From: Candidatus Pantoea deserta
GTDB taxonomy: Bacteria > Pseudomonadota > Gammaproteobacteria > Enterobacterales > Enterobacteriaceae
Length of the DNA stretch: 64,000 nt
Direction: 5' to 3'
Assembly (NCBI RefSeq): GCF_003813865.1
Contig: NZ_RMVG01000011.1
Span: 102,618 to 166,617, forward strand
The notes beneath the pieces were generated by a model. It did not search any database, was not told the origin of the DNA, and was given only the letters and a program-made list of their open reading frames with translations. The translations under genes and the position numbers were made by a program. How positions within the stretch are numbered: the first letter of the stretch is position 1; each line of letters begins with the position of its first letter. Of this stretch, positions 48,735-57,903 are shown in pieces.

Positions 48735-49532
48735 TTAAGACGAGTGAGTAAGCAGGTGCTGTAAGACACGGCTGCCGAAATAGGCCATGGTCAGCAGCAG
48801 AGCGCCGCCACAGTTAAACCACACTACCCGACGACCGCGCCAGCCTTCACGATAGTGTCCCCAGAGCAGTACGATATAGACGAACCAGGCAAGAATTGAC
48901 AGGACCGCTTTATCAACATTTTCAGCGCTGAACAGGTTGTGCATGTAAAACAGCCCGGTACACAGCACCAGCGTCAGCAGCACCACGCCCACCTGGGTAA
49001 TATGAAACATTTTGCGCTCAATGCTCAGCAGCGGCGGCATATCCTGCGTAAAGGCCAGCTTTTTGTTTTTCAACTGATAGTCGATCCACGCCAGCTGTAG
49101 CGCATAAAGCGCGGCGATAATCAGGGTCGCATAGGCAAACAGCGACAGGCCGATGTGGATCATCATTCCCGGCGTGGTTTCAAGATGGGTGATAAACGCA
49201 TTCGGCACAAAGGTAGCGAACGCCAGGTTAATCAGCGCAAAGCTGTAGACGATCGGCAACAGCAGCCAGCCACGATTGCGCGACGCCACAATAGTCATAA
49301 TGGCGCAGATAAGCAGGCTGACCAGCGAGCCGATATTGAGCAGGCTGAGGTTCTGCCCGCTGTCGACGGCAAAAATCCGCTGCTGTAGCGCCACGGCGTG
49401 CGCGACCAGCGCGACGCAGGCGGAAAGCACCGCCATTCGCCGCCATCCGCTGTTGCGTTTCAACAGGCTGGGAATGATCAGTGCAAGACTCAGAGAGTAG
49501 GCAAACAGCGCCAGGAGCGAGAAAACGGACAT
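48735..49532 (-). CDS. ypjD: CcsA-like inner-membrane protein YpjD
   Basis: A 265-residue polytopic membrane protein with about eight hydrophobic segments, resembling the cytochrome c assembly (CcsA/CcmC) fold. In E. coli it is the uncharacterised YpjD, described as a partner of the CorB-type protein. There are His residues in 'LVAHAVALQQR', 'MMIHIGLSLFAYATLIIAALYALQLAWID' and 'ILAWFVYIVLLWGHYREGWRG', the last being typical of heme-handling proteins. It lies upstream of yfjD on one strand and diverges from ffh across 164 bases. Heme binding is not shown by the sequence. Confidence 0.9.
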   Translation of the reverse strand: MSVFSLLALFAYSLSLALIIPSLLKRNSGWRRMAVLSACVALVAHAVALQQRIFAVDSGQNLSLLNIGSLVSLLICAIMTIVASRNRGWLLLPIVYSFALINLAFATFVPNAFITHLETTPGMMIHIGLSLFAYATLIIAALYALQLAWIDYQLKNKKLAFTQDMPPLLSIERKMFHITQVGVVLLTLVLCTGLFYMHNLFSAENVDKAVLSILAWFVYIVLLWGHYREGWRGRRVVWFNCGGALLLTMAYFGSRVLQHLLTHSS

Positions 49533-49696
49533 AGATCCTTACAGGTCAGTCAGATAAAGGAAAAGGGCAGTATAGCGCCAGCGGAAGCCGCCTCCAACCG
49601 ATCTGAGGCGCAATTGCAGAGATCGTTTTCGCTTCGTGTTATAATCCGCCACATTGTGCCTGTCAGGCGCCTCGCGATTTTTTTGAGTGAGAGACA

Positions 49697-51058
49697 ATGT
49701 TTGATAATTTAACCGATCGTTTGTCGCAAACCCTGCGCAATATCAGCGGCCGCGGAAGGCTGACCGAAGACAACATCAAGGACACGCTGCGCGAAGTGCG
49801 CATGGCGCTGCTGGAAGCCGACGTCGCGCTGCCGGTGGTGCGTGAGTTCATCAACCGCGTTAAAGAGAGCGCGGTCGGTCAGGACGTTAACAAAAGCCTG
49901 ACGCCGGGTCAGGAGTTCATCAAAATCGTTCGCAACGAACTGGTTGCGGCGATGGGCGCGGAGAACAACGCGCTGAACCTGGCCGCGCAGCCGCCGGCCG
50001 TGGTGTTGATGGCGGGCTTGCAGGGTGCGGGTAAAACGACCAGCGTCGGCAAACTGGGTAAATTCTTGCGCGAAAAGCACAAGAAAAAAGTGCTGGTGGT
50101 TTCCGCTGACGTTTATCGCCCGGCGGCGATTAAACAGCTGGAAACGCTGGCGCAGCAGGTAGGCGTCGATTTCTGCCCGTCCGACCTCAGCCAGAAGCCG
50201 GTCGACATCGTTAAAAACGCGCTGAAAGAAGCGAAGCTGCAATTCTATGACGTGCTGCTGGTGGATACCGCGGGCCGTTTGCACGTTGACGAAGCGATGA
50301 TGGACGAGATCAAACAGGTGCATGCCGCGATTAATCCGGTAGAAACCCTGTTTGTCGTTGACGCCATGACCGGCCAGGATGCGGCGAACACGGCGAAAGC
50401 CTTTAACGAAGCCTTGCCGCTGACCGGCGTTATCCTGACCAAAGTGGATGGCGATGCGCGCGGCGGCGCGGCGCTGTCGATTCGTCATATCACCGGCAAG
50501 CCTATCAAGTTTATGGGCGTCGGCGAGAAAACCGAGGCGCTGGAGCCGTTCTATCCGGATCGTATCGCCTCCCGCATTCTCGGTATGGGCGATGTGCTTT
50601 CGCTGATTGAAGACATCGAAAGCAAAGTCGATCGCGAGCAGGCTGAAAAGCTGGCGAAGAAACTAAAAACCGGCGACGGTTTCGACCTGAATGACTTCCT
50701 TGAGCAGCTTAAGCAGATGCGCAACATGGGCGGCATGGCGAGCCTGATGGGCAAACTGCCGGGCATGGGTCAGCTGCCGGATAACGTTAAGTCTCAGATG
50801 GACGACAAAGTGCTGGTGCGCATGGAAGCGATCATCAACTCCATGACGCGTAAAGAGCGTGAGAAGCCTGAAATTATCAAAGGCTCACGCAAGCGTCGTA
50901 TCGCCGTTGGCTCTGGCATGCAGGTGCAGGACGTCAACCGTCTGCTTAAGCAGTTTGACGACATGCAGCGCATGATGAAGAAAATGAAGAAGGGCGGTAT
51001 GGCGAAAATGATGCGCAGTATGAAAGGCATGATGCCGCCAGGATTCCCCGGACGCTAA
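49697..51058 (+). CDS. ffh: Signal recognition particle protein Ffh
   Basis: Ffh binds 4.5S RNA and signal sequences and works with FtsY to target membrane proteins. The protein is 453 residues, as in E. coli. The N domain starts 'MFDNLTDRLSQTLRNISGRGRLTEDNIKDTLREVRMALLEADVAL'. The GTPase has G1 'GLQGAGKTTSVGK', 'VSADVYRPAAIKQL', 'LVDTAGRLHVDEAMM' and 'TKVDGDARGGAALS'. The methionine-rich M domain ends 'MMKKMKKGGMAKMMRSMKGMMPPGFPGR'. Its 3' gap contains the rpsP promoter. Confidence 0.98.
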   Translation: MFDNLTDRLSQTLRNISGRGRLTEDNIKDTLREVRMALLEADVALPVVREFINRVKESAVGQDVNKSLTPGQEFIKIVRNELVAAMGAENNALNLAAQPPAVVLMAGLQGAGKTTSVGKLGKFLREKHKKKVLVVSADVYRPAAIKQLETLAQQVGVDFCPSDLSQKPVDIVKNALKEAKLQFYDVLLVDTAGRLHVDEAMMDEIKQVHAAINPVETLFVVDAMTGQDAANTAKAFNEALPLTGVILTKVDGDARGGAALSIRHITGKPIKFMGVGEKTEALEPFYPDRIASRILGMGDVLSLIEDIESKVDREQAEKLAKKLKTGDGFDLNDFLEQLKQMRNMGGMASLMGKLPGMGQLPDNVKSQMDDKVLVRMEAIINSMTRKEREKPEIIKGSRKRRIAVGSGMQVQDVNRLLKQFDDMQRMMKKMKKGGMAKMMRSMKGMMPPGFPGR

Positions 51059-51069
51059 GTCGTTCGGCA

Positions 51070-51141
51070 ATAAAAGCCCGAAAGGTTGCGCTCGCAGGTT
51101 GCTTTTTGCGCCGAAATGAGTAAAATTTTCGGGCTTTTTAT
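51070..51141 (+). terminator. Long stem-loop after ffh enclosing the rpsP promoter
   Basis: AAAAGCCCGAAA (51072-51083) pairs with TTTTCGGGCTTTT (51126-51138), followed by TATAC. The loop of about 42 bases contains TTGCTT (51099-51104) and TAAAAT (51121-51126) with a 16-base spacer, the best promoter for rpsP. Ending of ffh and starting of the ribosomal operon therefore share the same DNA. Confidence 0.65.
51099..51126 (+). promoter_or_regulatory. Promoter of rpsP-rimM-trmD-rplS
   Basis: TTGCTT (51099-51104), a 16-base spacer and TAAAAT (51121-51126). It would start transcription near 51133, giving a leader of about 70 bases. Confidence 0.6.
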
Positions 51142-51148
51142 ACAGCAC

Positions 51149-51185
51149 CCGGGCCCCGTTCCTCGATGGGGCCCGGTTGTTTTAT
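51149..51185 (+). terminator. rpsP leader hairpin, possible attenuator
   Basis: CCGGGCCCC (51149-51157) and GGGGCCCGG (51168-51176) form a nine-pair GC stem, followed by TTGTTTTATT. It lies between promoter and rpsP, so it may attenuate the ribosomal-protein operon. Confidence 0.55.
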
Positions 51186-51202
51186 TAACTTAAGAGGATG
51201 TT

Positions 51203-51451
51203 ATGGTAACAATTCGTTTGGCACGTCACGGCGCGAAAAAGCGTCCGTTCTATCAGGTCGTCGTTACTGACAGCCGCAATGCACGTAACGGTCGTTTCAT
51301 CGAGCGCGTAGGCTTCTTCAACCCGATCGCATCTGGTCAGGCTGAAACGCTGCGTCTGGATCTGGACCGCATCGAGCACTGGGTTGGCCAGGGCGCAACG
51401 CTTTCCGATCGCGTTAACGCGCTGATCAAAGAAGCAAAAAAAGCAGCTTAA
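51203..51451 (+). CDS. rpsP: 30S ribosomal protein S16
   Basis: S16 is an early assembly protein of the small subunit. The 82-residue protein starts '[41 protein letters not shown]', the bacterial S16 signature, and ends in a lysine/alanine-rich tail. AAGAGGATGTT precedes the ATG. It is the first gene of the rpsP-rimM-trmD-rplS operon; the next gene starts 18 bases after its stop. Confidence 0.98.
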   Translation: MVTIRLARHGAKKRPFYQVVVTDSRNARNGRFIERVGFFNPIASGQAETLRLDLDRIEHWVGQGATLSDRVNALIKEAKKAA

Positions 51452-51469
51452 TCTGTCACGGTGGTGAGC

Positions 51470-52018
51470 ATGAGCAAAGAACCTGCCGCAAAACCTCCTG
51501 TTAAGCCCCTTGTTCTGGGCAAAATGGGCGGAGCATACGGCATTCGTGGCTGGCTCAAAGTGTTTTCCTCCACCGATGCGGCCGAAAGTATCTTTGACTA
51601 CCAACCCTGGTTTATTCAGCGCGCCGGTAAATGGCAGCAGATTGAACTGGAAAGTTGGCGGCATCACAATCAGGACCTGATCATCAAAGTCAAAGGCATT
51701 GACGATCGGGACGCGGCGACCCAGTTGACCAATTGCGAAATCACGGTTGACTCAGCGCAGCTGCCGGAACTGAACGACGGCGACTACTACTGGAAAGACC
51801 TTATGGGCTGTCAGGTGGTTAATGTTGACGGTTACGAGATGGGCAAAGTCATTGATTTGATGGAAACCGGCTCGAACGACGTTCTCGTCGTAAAGGCAAA
51901 CCTGAAAGATGCATTCGGTGTGAAGGAGCGGTTAATACCGTTTCTTGATGAACAGGTTATCAAGAAAGTCGATCTCGCTACTGGCGTCATTGAAGTAGAC
52001 TGGGATCCTGGTTTTTGA
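51470..52018 (+). CDS. rimM: 16S rRNA processing protein RimM
   Basis: RimM helps mature the 30S head and binds S19. The start at ATG 51470 (182 aa, equal to E. coli) gives [35 protein letters not shown]. In-frame GTGs at 51461 and 51464 form part of the ribosome site GGTGGTGAG. The N-terminal RimM barrel and C-terminal PRC barrel ('[42 protein letters not shown]', '[16 protein letters not shown]', 'EVDWDPGF') are both complete. Confidence 0.97.
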   Translation: MSKEPAAKPPVKPLVLGKMGGAYGIRGWLKVFSSTDAAESIFDYQPWFIQRAGKWQQIELESWRHHNQDLIIKVKGIDDRDAATQLTNCEITVDSAQLPELNDGDYYWKDLMGCQVVNVDGYEMGKVIDLMETGSNDVLVVKANLKDAFGVKERLIPFLDEQVIKKVDLATGVIEVDWDPGF

Positions 52019-52053
52019 TCTCCGAATCGCAAGGTAACGTAACGGCGACAACG

Positions 52054-52815
52054 ATGTGGATTGGTGTTATTAGCCTGTTTCCAGAGATGTTTCGCGCTAT
52101 TACCGATTACGGGGTAACTGGCCGGGCAGTAAAGAATGGCCTGCTCAGCATCGAGAGCTGGAGTCCTCGCGACTTCGCTCACGACCGGCACCGTACGGTG
52201 GACGATCGTCCATACGGCGGCGGACCGGGAATGCTGATGATGGTGCAGCCCTTACGGGATGCAATCCACGCAGCGAAAGCGGCGGCGGGAGAAGGGGCCA
52301 GGGTGATCTATCTGTCACCTCAGGGGCGCAAACTCGACCAACAGGGCGTTTGCGAACTGGCGACGCAGCAGAAGTTAATTCTGGTTTGCGGTCGCTATGA
52401 AGGTATTGATGAGCGCGTGATTCAGACCGAAATTGACGAAGAATGGTCAATTGGCGATTACGTACTCAGCGGCGGTGAGCTGCCAGCAATGACGATGATT
52501 GACTCCGTCGCCCGGTTAATTCCTGGCGTACTGGGCAAACAGGCGTCGGCCGATGAGGATTCGTTCTCGGAGGGTTTGCTGGACTGCCCGCACTATACTC
52601 GACCTGAAGTGCTGGAAGGCATGGATGTACCGGCAGTATTACTGTCCGGCAACCATGCAGAGATTCGCCGCTGGCGCCTGAAACAGTCGCTGGGCCGGAC
52701 CTGGTTAAGAAGACCTGAACTTCTGGAAAACCTGGCTCTGACTGAAGAGCAAGCAAGGTTGTTGAAAGCGTTCCAGCTGGAACATCAGCAACAAAACGAT
52801 GAGGCGGTTGAGTAA
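52054..52815 (+). CDS. trmD: tRNA (guanine-37-N1)-methyltransferase TrmD
   Basis: TrmD methylates G37 in tRNAs with G36, preventing +1 frameshifts. The start at ATG 52054 (253 aa; E. coli 255) gives [23 protein letters not shown]. An upstream in-frame start inside rimM is not conserved, and the ribosome site at 52054 is weak, as expected for a gene translated at a lower level than its ribosomal neighbours. SPOUT-knot motifs are '[11 protein letters not shown]', '[13 protein letters not shown]' and '[15 protein letters not shown]'. The C-terminal tRNA-binding part has '[25 protein letters not shown]'. Confidence 0.97.
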   Translation: MWIGVISLFPEMFRAITDYGVTGRAVKNGLLSIESWSPRDFAHDRHRTVDDRPYGGGPGMLMMVQPLRDAIHAAKAAAGEGARVIYLSPQGRKLDQQGVCELATQQKLILVCGRYEGIDERVIQTEIDEEWSIGDYVLSGGELPAMTMIDSVARLIPGVLGKQASADEDSFSEGLLDCPHYTRPEVLEGMDVPAVLLSGNHAEIRRWRLKQSLGRTWLRRPELLENLALTEEQARLLKAFQLEHQQQNDEAVE

Positions 52816-53205
<390 letters not shown>

Positions 53206-53242
53206 GGTATCGCTAACGCGACATCTAAAAGTTAATAGCAAA

Positions 53243-53275
53243 CAAGGGGTTGGCGTAATGCCAGCCCCTTTTTTA
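53243..53275 (+). terminator. Terminator of the rpsP operon
   Basis: AAGGGG-T-TGGC (53244-53254) pairs with GCCA-G-CCCCTT (53260-53270), followed by TTTTA. Only the central T-G position is not Watson-Crick. Confidence 0.8.
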
Positions 53276-53285
53276 CGCCCGAATT

Positions 53286-53813
53286 TCAGGGTCGATGAAC
53301 ATGGTAGATAGCCGTATTCACCGGGCCGCTCTCCAGAATAATTAAGCCGTAGCGCATATCGATGAAACGCGCGCCGCATCGTTCAGCTACCGCGCGGCTG
53401 GCCGCATTATTTTCCGCTGCAAGAATTTCAATTCTGTCGATGTCCGGTCGCGCAAATCCCGTCTCAAGCAAAAGCGTCACTGCACGGCTGGCCACGCCCT
53501 TACGCTGCGCATCGCTGCGCACCCAGTATCCCAGGGCGGCAAATTGCCCAGGCTGGCGGGCAAAACGTATCCCTGCGCCGCCCAGCAGGCGATCCTGATG
53601 ATCCACAATGACAAACTCTTCTGCTTCTCCCCTCGCTCTTTGCTGCTGTGTGAAGGCGATCCAGCTGGCCGCTTCTTCTGCCTGATAGTCGGCATGCGCC
53701 CAGGTCATCCAGGGCAGCAGGGTATCCAGCGAGGCATTGACGGCTTCGGTGAAAGCAGGAATGTCTGTATCAGTGAAAGGACGGAGCTGAACCAGATGAG
53801 ATAAGCGAGACAT
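53286..53813 (-). CDS. GNAT-family N-acetyltransferase (RimJ/RimL-like)
   Basis: A 175-residue acetyl-CoA-dependent N-acetyltransferase. I start at ATG 53813 (MSRLSHLVQLRPFTDTDIPAF), with AGG six bases before it; an in-frame GTG at 53828 is less likely. The fold landmarks are the beta1 'LVQLRPFTDTD', 'GGAGIRFARQPGQFAALGYWVRSDAQRKGVASRAVTLLLETGF' with the acetyl-CoA loop 'QRKGVA', and 'IEILAAENNAASRAVAERCGARF', as in RimJ/RimL and SpeG-like enzymes. The substrate (ribosomal protein N-terminus, antibiotic or metabolite) cannot be told. It is convergent with rplS and diverges from aroF. Confidence 0.85.
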   Translation of the reverse strand: MSRLSHLVQLRPFTDTDIPAFTEAVNASLDTLLPWMTWAHADYQAEEAASWIAFTQQQRARGEAEEFVIVDHQDRLLGGAGIRFARQPGQFAALGYWVRSDAQRKGVASRAVTLLLETGFARPDIDRIEILAAENNAASRAVAERCGARFIDMRYGLIILESGPVNTAIYHVHRP

Positions 53814-53882
53814 AAACAACCTGATCACAAAGAATTTTTATTCAGCTTATCAGGTGAGAAGAAAGAAGGGATAAAAGCTTTT

Positions 53883-54043
53883 TGTAATTATTAGTTTACA
53901 CTCTTGGTGAGGCTCCTTGCCTGCTATTATTATTTATATTGTTGGATTTTAACATATTTTTATAGGTTTTCCGGCGCGTGATATTTTTATGGTAATAAAA
54001 GTGTACAGGCATGGATTGCTTGTTTTACGTCCTGTGGTAAAGT
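53883..54043 (+). promoter_or_regulatory. aroF control region with TyrR boxes
   Basis: TGTAAT-TATTAG-TTTACA (53883-53900) is a strong TyrR box (consensus TGTAAA-N6-TTTACA). A weaker box, TGGATT-N6-TTTACG (54012-54029), overlaps a probable promoter TTGCTT (54016-54021), 16 bases, TAAAGT (54038-54043). The strong and weak box arrangement fits tyrosine-dependent repression by TyrR hexamers as at E. coli aroF. Confidence 0.75.
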
Positions 54044-54101
54044 GTGCCTCATCCTTTCAGAGGATCACTAACCGCATAACGAGGAAAAAAGGATCGTAGC
54101 C

Positions 54102-55181
54102 ATGCAAAAAGACGCGCTGAACAATGTCCATATTGCTGATGAACAGATTTTGATTACCCCGGAAGAGCTTAAAGCGAAATTCCCGCTGAATGCCCAGCAG
54201 GAAGCGCAGATTGCTGCGTCTCGCCAGACCATTTCCGACATTATCGCCGGCCGCGATCCGCGTCTGCTGGTGGTGTGTGGTCCCTGTTCGATTCATGACA
54301 CCGAAGCCGCTCTGGATTATGCTCGCCGCCTGAAAGATCTCTCTGAACAGTTGAAGGATCAGCTGTATATCGTTATGCGCGTCTATTTTGAAAAACCCCG
54401 CACCACCGTCGGCTGGAAAGGGTTGATCAACGATCCCTATATGAATAACTCCTTTGATATGGAAGCCGGTCTGCACATTGCGCGTCAGCTGCTGGTGAAT
54501 CTGGTGGAGATGGGACTGCCGCTGGCTACTGAGGCGCTCGATCCTAACAGCCCGCAATACCTCGGCGATCTGTTCAGCTGGTCGGCCATCGGCGCGCGCA
54601 CCACGGAATCTCAAACCCACCGTGAGATGGCGTCCGGCCTTTCAATGCCTGTAGGTTTCAAGAACGGCACCGACGGGAGTCTGGGCACAGCCATCAACGC
54701 GATGCGCGCGGCTGCGATGCCGCACCGTTTCGTGGGGATCAACCAGGCGGGCCAGGTCTGTTTGCTGCAAACGCAGGGCAACCCGGACGGCCATGTCATT
54801 CTGCGCGGCGGTAAAGCCCCTAACTACGGGCCGGAAGACGTGGCGCTGTGTGAAAAAGAGATGCTCAAAGCGGGACTGCGTCCGGCCTTGATGATAGATT
54901 GCAGCCATGGCAATTCTAACAAAGACTACCGCCGCCAGCCCGGCGTCGCCGAATCGGCGATCGCCCAGATTAAAGATGGCAACCGCTCGATTATTGGCCT
55001 GATGCTGGAAAGCCACATCAATGAAGGCAATCAATCATCCGAGCAGCCGCGCAGCGAAATGAAGTATGGCGTTTCCGTTACCGATGCCTGCATTAACTGG
55101 GCGAGTACCGAAACGCTGCTGCGCGACATGCATCAGGATCTGCAAGGGGTGCTGTCGGCGCGTCTGTCACACGAGGTGTAA
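54102..55181 (+). CDS. aroF: DAHP synthase, tyrosine-sensitive, AroF
   Basis: AroF joins phosphoenolpyruvate and erythrose 4-phosphate to start the shikimate pathway, and the Tyr-sensitive isozyme is feedback-inhibited by tyrosine. The protein is 359 residues (E. coli 356). The first residues MQKDALNNVHI match E. coli AroF, distinguishing it from AroG and AroH. Motifs are 'VVCGPCSIHD' with the metal Cys, 'YFEKPRTTVGWKGLINDPYM', 'EALDPNSPQYLGDLFSWSAIGARTTESQTHREMASGLSMPVGFKNGTDG' and 'MIDCSHGNSNKDYRRQP'. tyrA begins six bases after its stop, so the two form the tyrosine operon. Confidence 0.97.
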   Translation: MQKDALNNVHIADEQILITPEELKAKFPLNAQQEAQIAASRQTISDIIAGRDPRLLVVCGPCSIHDTEAALDYARRLKDLSEQLKDQLYIVMRVYFEKPRTTVGWKGLINDPYMNNSFDMEAGLHIARQLLVNLVEMGLPLATEALDPNSPQYLGDLFSWSAIGARTTESQTHREMASGLSMPVGFKNGTDGSLGTAINAMRAAAMPHRFVGINQAGQVCLLQTQGNPDGHVILRGGKAPNYGPEDVALCEKEMLKAGLRPALMIDCSHGNSNKDYRRQPGVAESAIAQIKDGNRSIIGLMLESHINEGNQSSEQPRSEMKYGVSVTDACINWASTETLLRDMHQDLQGVLSARLSHEV

Positions 55182-55187
55182 TGAGCA

Positions 55188-56309
55188 ATGGTGGCTGAAC
55201 TGACCGCGCTACGCGATCAAATTGATACTGTCGATAAGGCGTTACTGGATCTGCTGGCGAAGCGGCTGGAGCTGGTAGCGGAGGTGGGTGAAGTTAAGAG
55301 CCGTTACGGTCTGCCCATTTATGTGCCTGAGCGTGAGGCGTCAATGCTGGCTTCGCGCCGTAAAGAGGCCGAGGCGCTCGGCGTTCCGCCCGATCTGATC
55401 GAAGACATACTGCGGCGCGTGATGCGCGAGTCCTATACCAGCGAGAACGATAAAGGCTTTAAAACGCTTAATCCGGCGCTGCGCCCTGTGGTGATCGTTG
55501 GGGGCAAAGGGCAGATGGGCAGCCTGTTTGCGCGTATGCTGACGCTGTCGGGCTATCAGGTGAAATCGCTGGATAAAGATGACTGGGATAGCGCGCCATC
55601 GCTGCTGAGCGATGCCGGCATGGTAATTATCAGCGTGCCGATTCATCTGACGGAACAGGTTATCGCGCAGCTTCCGCCGCTGCCGGAAGACTGCATTCTG
55701 GTCGATCTGGCATCGGTCAAGAATCGCCCGCTCCAGGCAATGCTGGCGGCCCACAACGGACCCGTGCTTGGTCTGCACCCGATGTTTGGTCCCGACAGCG
55801 GCAGCCTGGCGAAGCAGGTGGTGGTCTGGTGCGATGGCCGTCAGCCTGAAGCCTATCAGTGGTTCCTGGAACAGATTCAGGTATGGGGCGCGCGACTGCA
55901 TCGTATCAGCGCGGTTGAACATGACCAGAACATGGCTTTTATTCAGGCGCTGCGTCATTTCGCCACCTTCGCCTATGGCCTGCATCTGGCGGAAGAGAAC
56001 GTTAACCTCGATCAGTTGCTGGCGCTCTCCTCGCCGATTTACCGACTGGAGCTGGCGATGGTAGGCCGCCTGTTTGCTCAGGATCCTCAGCTTTACGCGG
56101 ACATTATTATGTCTTCAGAAAGTAATTTGTCGCTGATTAAACGTTACTACCAGCGTTTTGGCGAGGCCATCACTCTGCTGGAGCAGGGCGACAAGCAGGC
56201 GTTTATTGACAGCTTCAACCGGGTAGAGCACTGGTTTGGCGACCACGCTAAACGCTTTATGGTGGAGAGCCGCAGCCTGCTGCGCTCCGCCAACGACAGC
56301 CGTCCATAG
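55188..56309 (+). CDS. tyrA: Chorismate mutase/prephenate dehydrogenase TyrA
   Basis: TyrA converts chorismate to prephenate and on to 4-hydroxyphenylpyruvate for tyrosine. The 373-residue protein equals E. coli. The N-terminal AroQ chorismate mutase (about 1-90) has '[43 protein letters not shown]'. The dehydrogenase half has the NAD-binding '[14 protein letters not shown]', '[16 protein letters not shown]', '[24 protein letters not shown]' and '[16 protein letters not shown]'. It is co-transcribed with aroF and faces pheA. Confidence 0.97.
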   Translation: MVAELTALRDQIDTVDKALLDLLAKRLELVAEVGEVKSRYGLPIYVPEREASMLASRRKEAEALGVPPDLIEDILRRVMRESYTSENDKGFKTLNPALRPVVIVGGKGQMGSLFARMLTLSGYQVKSLDKDDWDSAPSLLSDAGMVIISVPIHLTEQVIAQLPPLPEDCILVDLASVKNRPLQAMLAAHNGPVLGLHPMFGPDSGSLAKQVVVWCDGRQPEAYQWFLEQIQVWGARLHRISAVEHDQNMAFIQALRHFATFAYGLHLAEENVNLDQLLALSSPIYRLELAMVGRLFAQDPQLYADIIMSSESNLSLIKRYYQRFGEAITLLEQGDKQAFIDSFNRVEHWFGDHAKRFMVESRSLLRSANDSRP

Positions 56310-56463
56310 TAAAACCGGCCGTCGTCAGGGCGCAGACGCAGGTAATGCGTAAAGACCAGCAGACGAGCAACAAAGCATCCCGCGATCAGAATGTCGCGGG
56401 TCAGGCTGGCAGTTATAAAGCGACCGGGCGCTGTCACACGCAAGGACATCGGCCCGGTGAGCG

Positions 56464-56492
56464 AAACGGCATCGGTAGCGATGCCGTTTTTT
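56464..56492. terminator. Terminator between tyrA and pheA
   Basis: AAACGGCATCG (56464-56474) and CGATGCCGTTT (56479-56489) are perfect 11-base arms around GTAG, followed by TTT. It overlaps the last bases of pheA and can serve both convergent operons. Confidence 0.75.
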
Positions 56493-57666
56493 ATTCGCTG
56501 CGTGGTTCTACCGCAACCACATTTTCGCTGGGATAGCATCCCAGAACCTTCAGCATACGGGTCAAAGCTTTTAGCTCCTGAAGCGCCTGCTGCATGCTCT
56601 CTGATTCCAGGTTACCCTGCACGTCGATATAAAACATCTCTTCCCAGGGATTGCCGTTAATGGGGCGCGATTCCAGCTTACTCATAACCAGATTATGCTG
56701 GCGCAGCACCAGCAGCGCTTCAACCAGCGCGCCCGCCTGCTGGCCGGTTGCGAGCAGCAGCGTGGTTTTAGCGGGAACCTGATCCGATACGGCAATGGCT
56801 TTGCGCGCCAGCACGATAAAGCGGGTATGGTTCTGCTGCTGATTTGCCAGATTGCGCTCCAGCACCTGCAACTGGTAAAGCTCGCCGCCAGCTTCGCTGC
56901 CGAGGGCGGCGGCTTTCGGCGAATTTAACGCCGCGACTTTTTCCATTGCGGCGGCTGTGCTCTCGGTATATTCGATTTTCCAGTGTGGGAAACGGCTAAT
57001 AAACTGGCTGCACTGCTGGAAGGGCTGTGGATGGCTGTAGACGGTTTCAATCTGTTGCAGGTCGGTGTTGCCCGTTACCAGAACACAGTGATCGATAGGC
57101 TGCGTCAGTTCGCCAACAATGGAGAGGCTGGTTTGCTGTAGCAGATCGTAAACGTCATTAATCGAGCCTGAGCTGGTGTTTTCAATCGGCAAAACGGCGT
57201 AGTCAGCCTGACCATTTTCGACCTGGCGAATAATGTCATGGAATTTCAGACAGCCGATCTCAACCATATTGTCAAAGTGGCGCGCGGCATAGTGGCGCGC
57301 CGCCAGATGCGAGTATGAGCCTTTCGGACCGAGAAACGCAATCCGGGCCGCCAGCGCATGCGCATGGTTAAGGTTTTTCTGCAAAAGAGCCTGCTGCGTC
57401 AGGACGGAATCCTCAATAATCTGCTGAAACAGGCGGGTGATGTAATGCGCATCCAGCTGATGTTTCTGCCCAAGCGTAATTAAATGCTCCAGCAGCGCTC
57501 GCTCACGTTCGATGTCTCGAATCGGTCGGTGCGTGGATAGTTTGGCTTCGGCAACTTTCACCGCCAGCGCGCGGCGCTCTGCCAGCAGCGTCAACAGCTT
57601 TTCATCTACTGCGCTGATCTGGTCGCGCAGCGCCAGTAAAGGATTATCGGGATTCATTAGGCTCAC
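56491..57666 (-). CDS. pheA: Chorismate mutase/prephenate dehydratase PheA
   Basis: PheA makes phenylpyruvate from chorismate and is feedback-inhibited by phenylalanine. The 391-residue protein (E. coli 386) has an AroQ mutase domain (about 1-95, '[31 protein letters not shown]'), the dehydratase ('[18 protein letters not shown]', '[23 protein letters not shown]', and the catalytic Thr of '[11 protein letters not shown]'), and an ACT domain with '[37 protein letters not shown]', which contains the GALV and ESRP elements of the Phe-binding site. It is transcribed behind the pheL leader and attenuator. Confidence 0.97.
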   Translation of the reverse strand: MSLMNPDNPLLALRDQISAVDEKLLTLLAERRALAVKVAEAKLSTHRPIRDIERERALLEHLITLGQKHQLDAHYITRLFQQIIEDSVLTQQALLQKNLNHAHALAARIAFLGPKGSYSHLAARHYAARHFDNMVEIGCLKFHDIIRQVENGQADYAVLPIENTSSGSINDVYDLLQQTSLSIVGELTQPIDHCVLVTGNTDLQQIETVYSHPQPFQQCSQFISRFPHWKIEYTESTAAAMEKVAALNSPKAAALGSEAGGELYQLQVLERNLANQQQNHTRFIVLARKAIAVSDQVPAKTTLLLATGQQAGALVEALLVLRQHNLVMSKLESRPINGNPWEEMFYIDVQGNLESESMQQALQELKALTRMLKVLGCYPSENVVAVEPRSE

Positions 57667-57682
57667 CTGTAAGCTATTCAGT

Positions 57683-57712
57683 AAAAAAAAAGCCTCCCGG
57701 TTGGGAGGCTTT
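57683..57712 (-). terminator. pheA attenuator (intrinsic terminator)
   Basis: On the minus strand AGCCTCCC and GGGAGGCT (57710-57691) form an eight-pair stem with a four-base loop, followed by eight Ts (57690-57683). It lies between pheL and pheA. An upstream GGGAGGC segment (57756-57750 read on the minus strand) can pair with its left arm to form the antiterminator. Confidence 0.9.
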
Positions 57713-57758
57713 ATTGTTCGTCTTCGCTTTCTTTTTCACACGACGAATTGCCTCCCAG

Positions 57759-57806
57759 TCAGGGGAAGGTAAAAAAGAAAGCGAAGAAGAACGGTAGATT
57801 TTTCAT
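57759..57806 (-). CDS. pheL: pheA leader peptide PheL
   Basis: A 15-residue leader peptide, MKNLPFFFAFFFTFP, with seven phenylalanines, encoded just upstream of the attenuator. Ribosome stalling on the Phe codons when charged tRNA-Phe is short should favour the antiterminator and switch on pheA. E. coli PheL has the same length and the same seven Phe, differing only near the N-terminus. Confidence 0.95.
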   Translation of the reverse strand: MKNLPFFFAFFFTFP

Positions 57807-57833
57807 GCTGGCGTCCATTTAAAAGCTGAACTG

Positions 57834-57863
57834 AGAGTACCCGCACTGATTTAAGACTGTCAA
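57834..57863 (-). promoter_or_regulatory. pheL-pheA promoter
   Basis: On the minus strand TTGACA (57863-57858), 18 bases, TACTCT (57839-57834). The -35 hexamer touches the tail of the raiA terminator, so the two genes are packed with no free space. Confidence 0.75.
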
Positions 57864-57888
57864 TAAAAAACGCGCCCGCAGGCGCGTT
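57862..57888 (-). terminator. Terminator of raiA
   Basis: On the minus strand AACGCGCC and GGCGCGTT (57888-57869) form an eight-pair stem with a TGCG loop followed by TTTTATTG. Confidence 0.8.
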
Positions 57889-57903
57889 AGTGAAAACAGG
57901 GTG

